In this document: positions 63,282 to 64,000 of the stretch, piece after piece
Layout: the number at the start of each line of letters is the position of its first letter
Numbering within the stretch: the first letter of the stretch is position 1
Assembly: GCF_003952385.1 (NCBI RefSeq)
Contig: NZ_CP034444.1
Span: forward strand, 3,596,001 to 3,660,000
Reading direction: 5' to 3'
Source: Mesorhizobium sp. M1D.F.Ca.ET.043.01.1.1
GTDB lineage: Bacteria > Pseudomonadota > Alphaproteobacteria > Rhizobiales > Rhizobiaceae
DNA: 64,000 bases
Program-made: the position numbers and the translations under genes
Notes under the pieces: generated by a model
What the model was told of the DNA's origin: nothing
Databases searched by the model: none
The model's input: only the letters and a program-made list of their open reading frames with translations

Positions 63282-64000
63282 AATGACCTCCGTGCGGATG
63301 CTGCTCGAGAAACCCTGGATCTGGTCCTTCGTCGGCGCGCTCGTGGTGTGGGCGGCGACGGTTGCCTTCACCGGCGGCTACGGTGCCGGCGGCATGGTCA
63401 CGGCGGCGCTCTCGCTGGCAGTCTTCACCGTCATCGTCGGCGTCGGCCAGATGTTCGTCATCACGCTGGGGCCCGGCAACGTCGACCTGTCGCTGCCGGC
63501 CAACATAGGGCTCGCCAGCGCCGTGGCGATGAAGGTGATGGGCGGCAGCGATTCCATGATCGTCGTCGGGCTGCTCGCCGCGCTCGCCTGCGGCGCGGCC
63601 ATCGGCGCCATCAACTACCTGCTGATCTGGGCGCTGCGCATCCCGCCGATCATCGCGACGCTGTCGGCAAGCTTCATCATCCAGTCGGTCGACATCAGCT
63701 ATGGCCGCGGCCTGCAGATCAAGCCGCCGCCGGGCTTCGCCGATTTCACCAACTGGCAGGTTCTCGGCATCCCGGTGCTGGCGATGCTGACGGTTGTCTT
63801 CACGATCGGTGCAGCCTTGGCGTTGCAGCGCATGATCTATGGCCGCTCGGTGCTGGCGATCGGCCAGAACATCCGCGCCGCCTGGCTCGCCGGCGTCAAT
63901 GTCGGCCGCGTCCGCTTCCTCACCTACACGCTGTGCGGGGCGCTGGGCGGCATCGACGGCGCGCTGCTCGCCGGCTATTTCCGCGGCGCCAATGTCGATA
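63282..64000 (+). CDS. Sugar ABC transporter permease 2, truncated by the window edge
   Basis: An open frame from ATG 63282 runs to the last base without a stop, giving about 239 residues. It is the same family as permease 1: VGVGQMFVITLGPGNVDLSL, LRIPPIIATLSASFIIQSVD and AIGQNIRAAWLAGVNVGR. It starts 1 nt after the permease 1 stop. Two different permeases imply a heterodimeric channel. Confidence 0.9.

Overview
The window is about 64 kb of GC-rich chromosomal DNA. Its gene content fits a Hyphomicrobiales (Rhizobiales) alphaproteobacterium, most likely Mesorhizobium or a close relative. This is inferred from Ros/MucR and CenR/OtpR regulators, an alphaproteobacterial Mic60-HemY pair beside heme genes, DUF1236, DUF1127, DUF1761 and DUF3052 proteins, and several families of short palindromic repeats of the kind scattered through rhizobial genomes. 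Most of it is housekeeping core. The only clear mobile element is one IS5-like insertion sequence. I saw no rRNA, tRNA, CRISPR array, phage, plasmid origin or defence island.

Layout. 1-5.9 kb: the 3' end of a DUF1236 gene, xerC (minus), rimM-trmD, a TSUP permease (minus), rplS, and the ohr-ohrR peroxide switch. 6-8.5 kb: an amino-acid ABC binding protein and permease with no ATPase gene beside them, and a methyltransferase. 8.5-9.9 kb: the IS5-like element sitting in a palindrome, followed by a gene remnant and the leuC leader. 9.9-15.1 kb: leuC, two related membrane GGDEF proteins and two small exported proteins. 15.3-19.2 kb: sdhCDA-DUF3052-sdhB. 19.3-24.7 kb: a DUF480 gene bracketed by two copies of one repeat, an OsmC protein, small proteins, a UbiH-type hydroxylase and tesB. 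24.8-26.9 kb: glnK-amtB behind a sigma-54 promoter and an NtrC-like dyad. 27-31.8 kb: ftsK, lolA, xth. 31.9-36.9 kb: a stand-alone cyclic-nucleotide-binding protein, cenR, a YkuD protein, a DUF1127/LysR divergent pair, and DUF1761, methyltransferase and EVE genes. 37-45.8 kb: YciI, gpsA and tsaD (minus), then hemC-hemD-mic60-hemY-terB-glutamine amidotransferase (plus). 45.9-50 kb: a thioredoxin-fold protein, an MFS exporter, a PLP aminotransferase and mucR. 50.2-55.8 kb: one minus-strand set, glucoamylase-gnd-zwf-polyphosphate glucokinase. 56-64 kb: a GAF histidine kinase with its regulator, a quinol-monooxygenase-like protein, a tautomerase, an SMP-30 lactonase and a sugar ABC transporter that runs off the window.

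How the genes work together. The clearest functional groups are the peroxide switch (OhrR controlling Ohr), succinate dehydrogenase with an embedded DUF3052 gene, the nitrogen-controlled PII/ammonium channel pair, heme synthesis joined to the membrane-shaping protein Mic60, and a compact route from alpha-glucan through glucose to glucose-6-phosphate and ribulose-5-phosphate. The last cluster (58-64 kb) looks like uptake and lactone-stage catabolism of an unidentified sugar or polyol.

Nothing here is a proven new system. The best leads are the glucan-to-pentose-phosphate set, the DUF3052 gene inside sdh, the mic60/hemY/terB/amidotransferase run, and the repeat families, including the palindrome that hosts the IS. 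All coordinates and motifs were read by eye. Family names rest on recognised motifs, not on a search.
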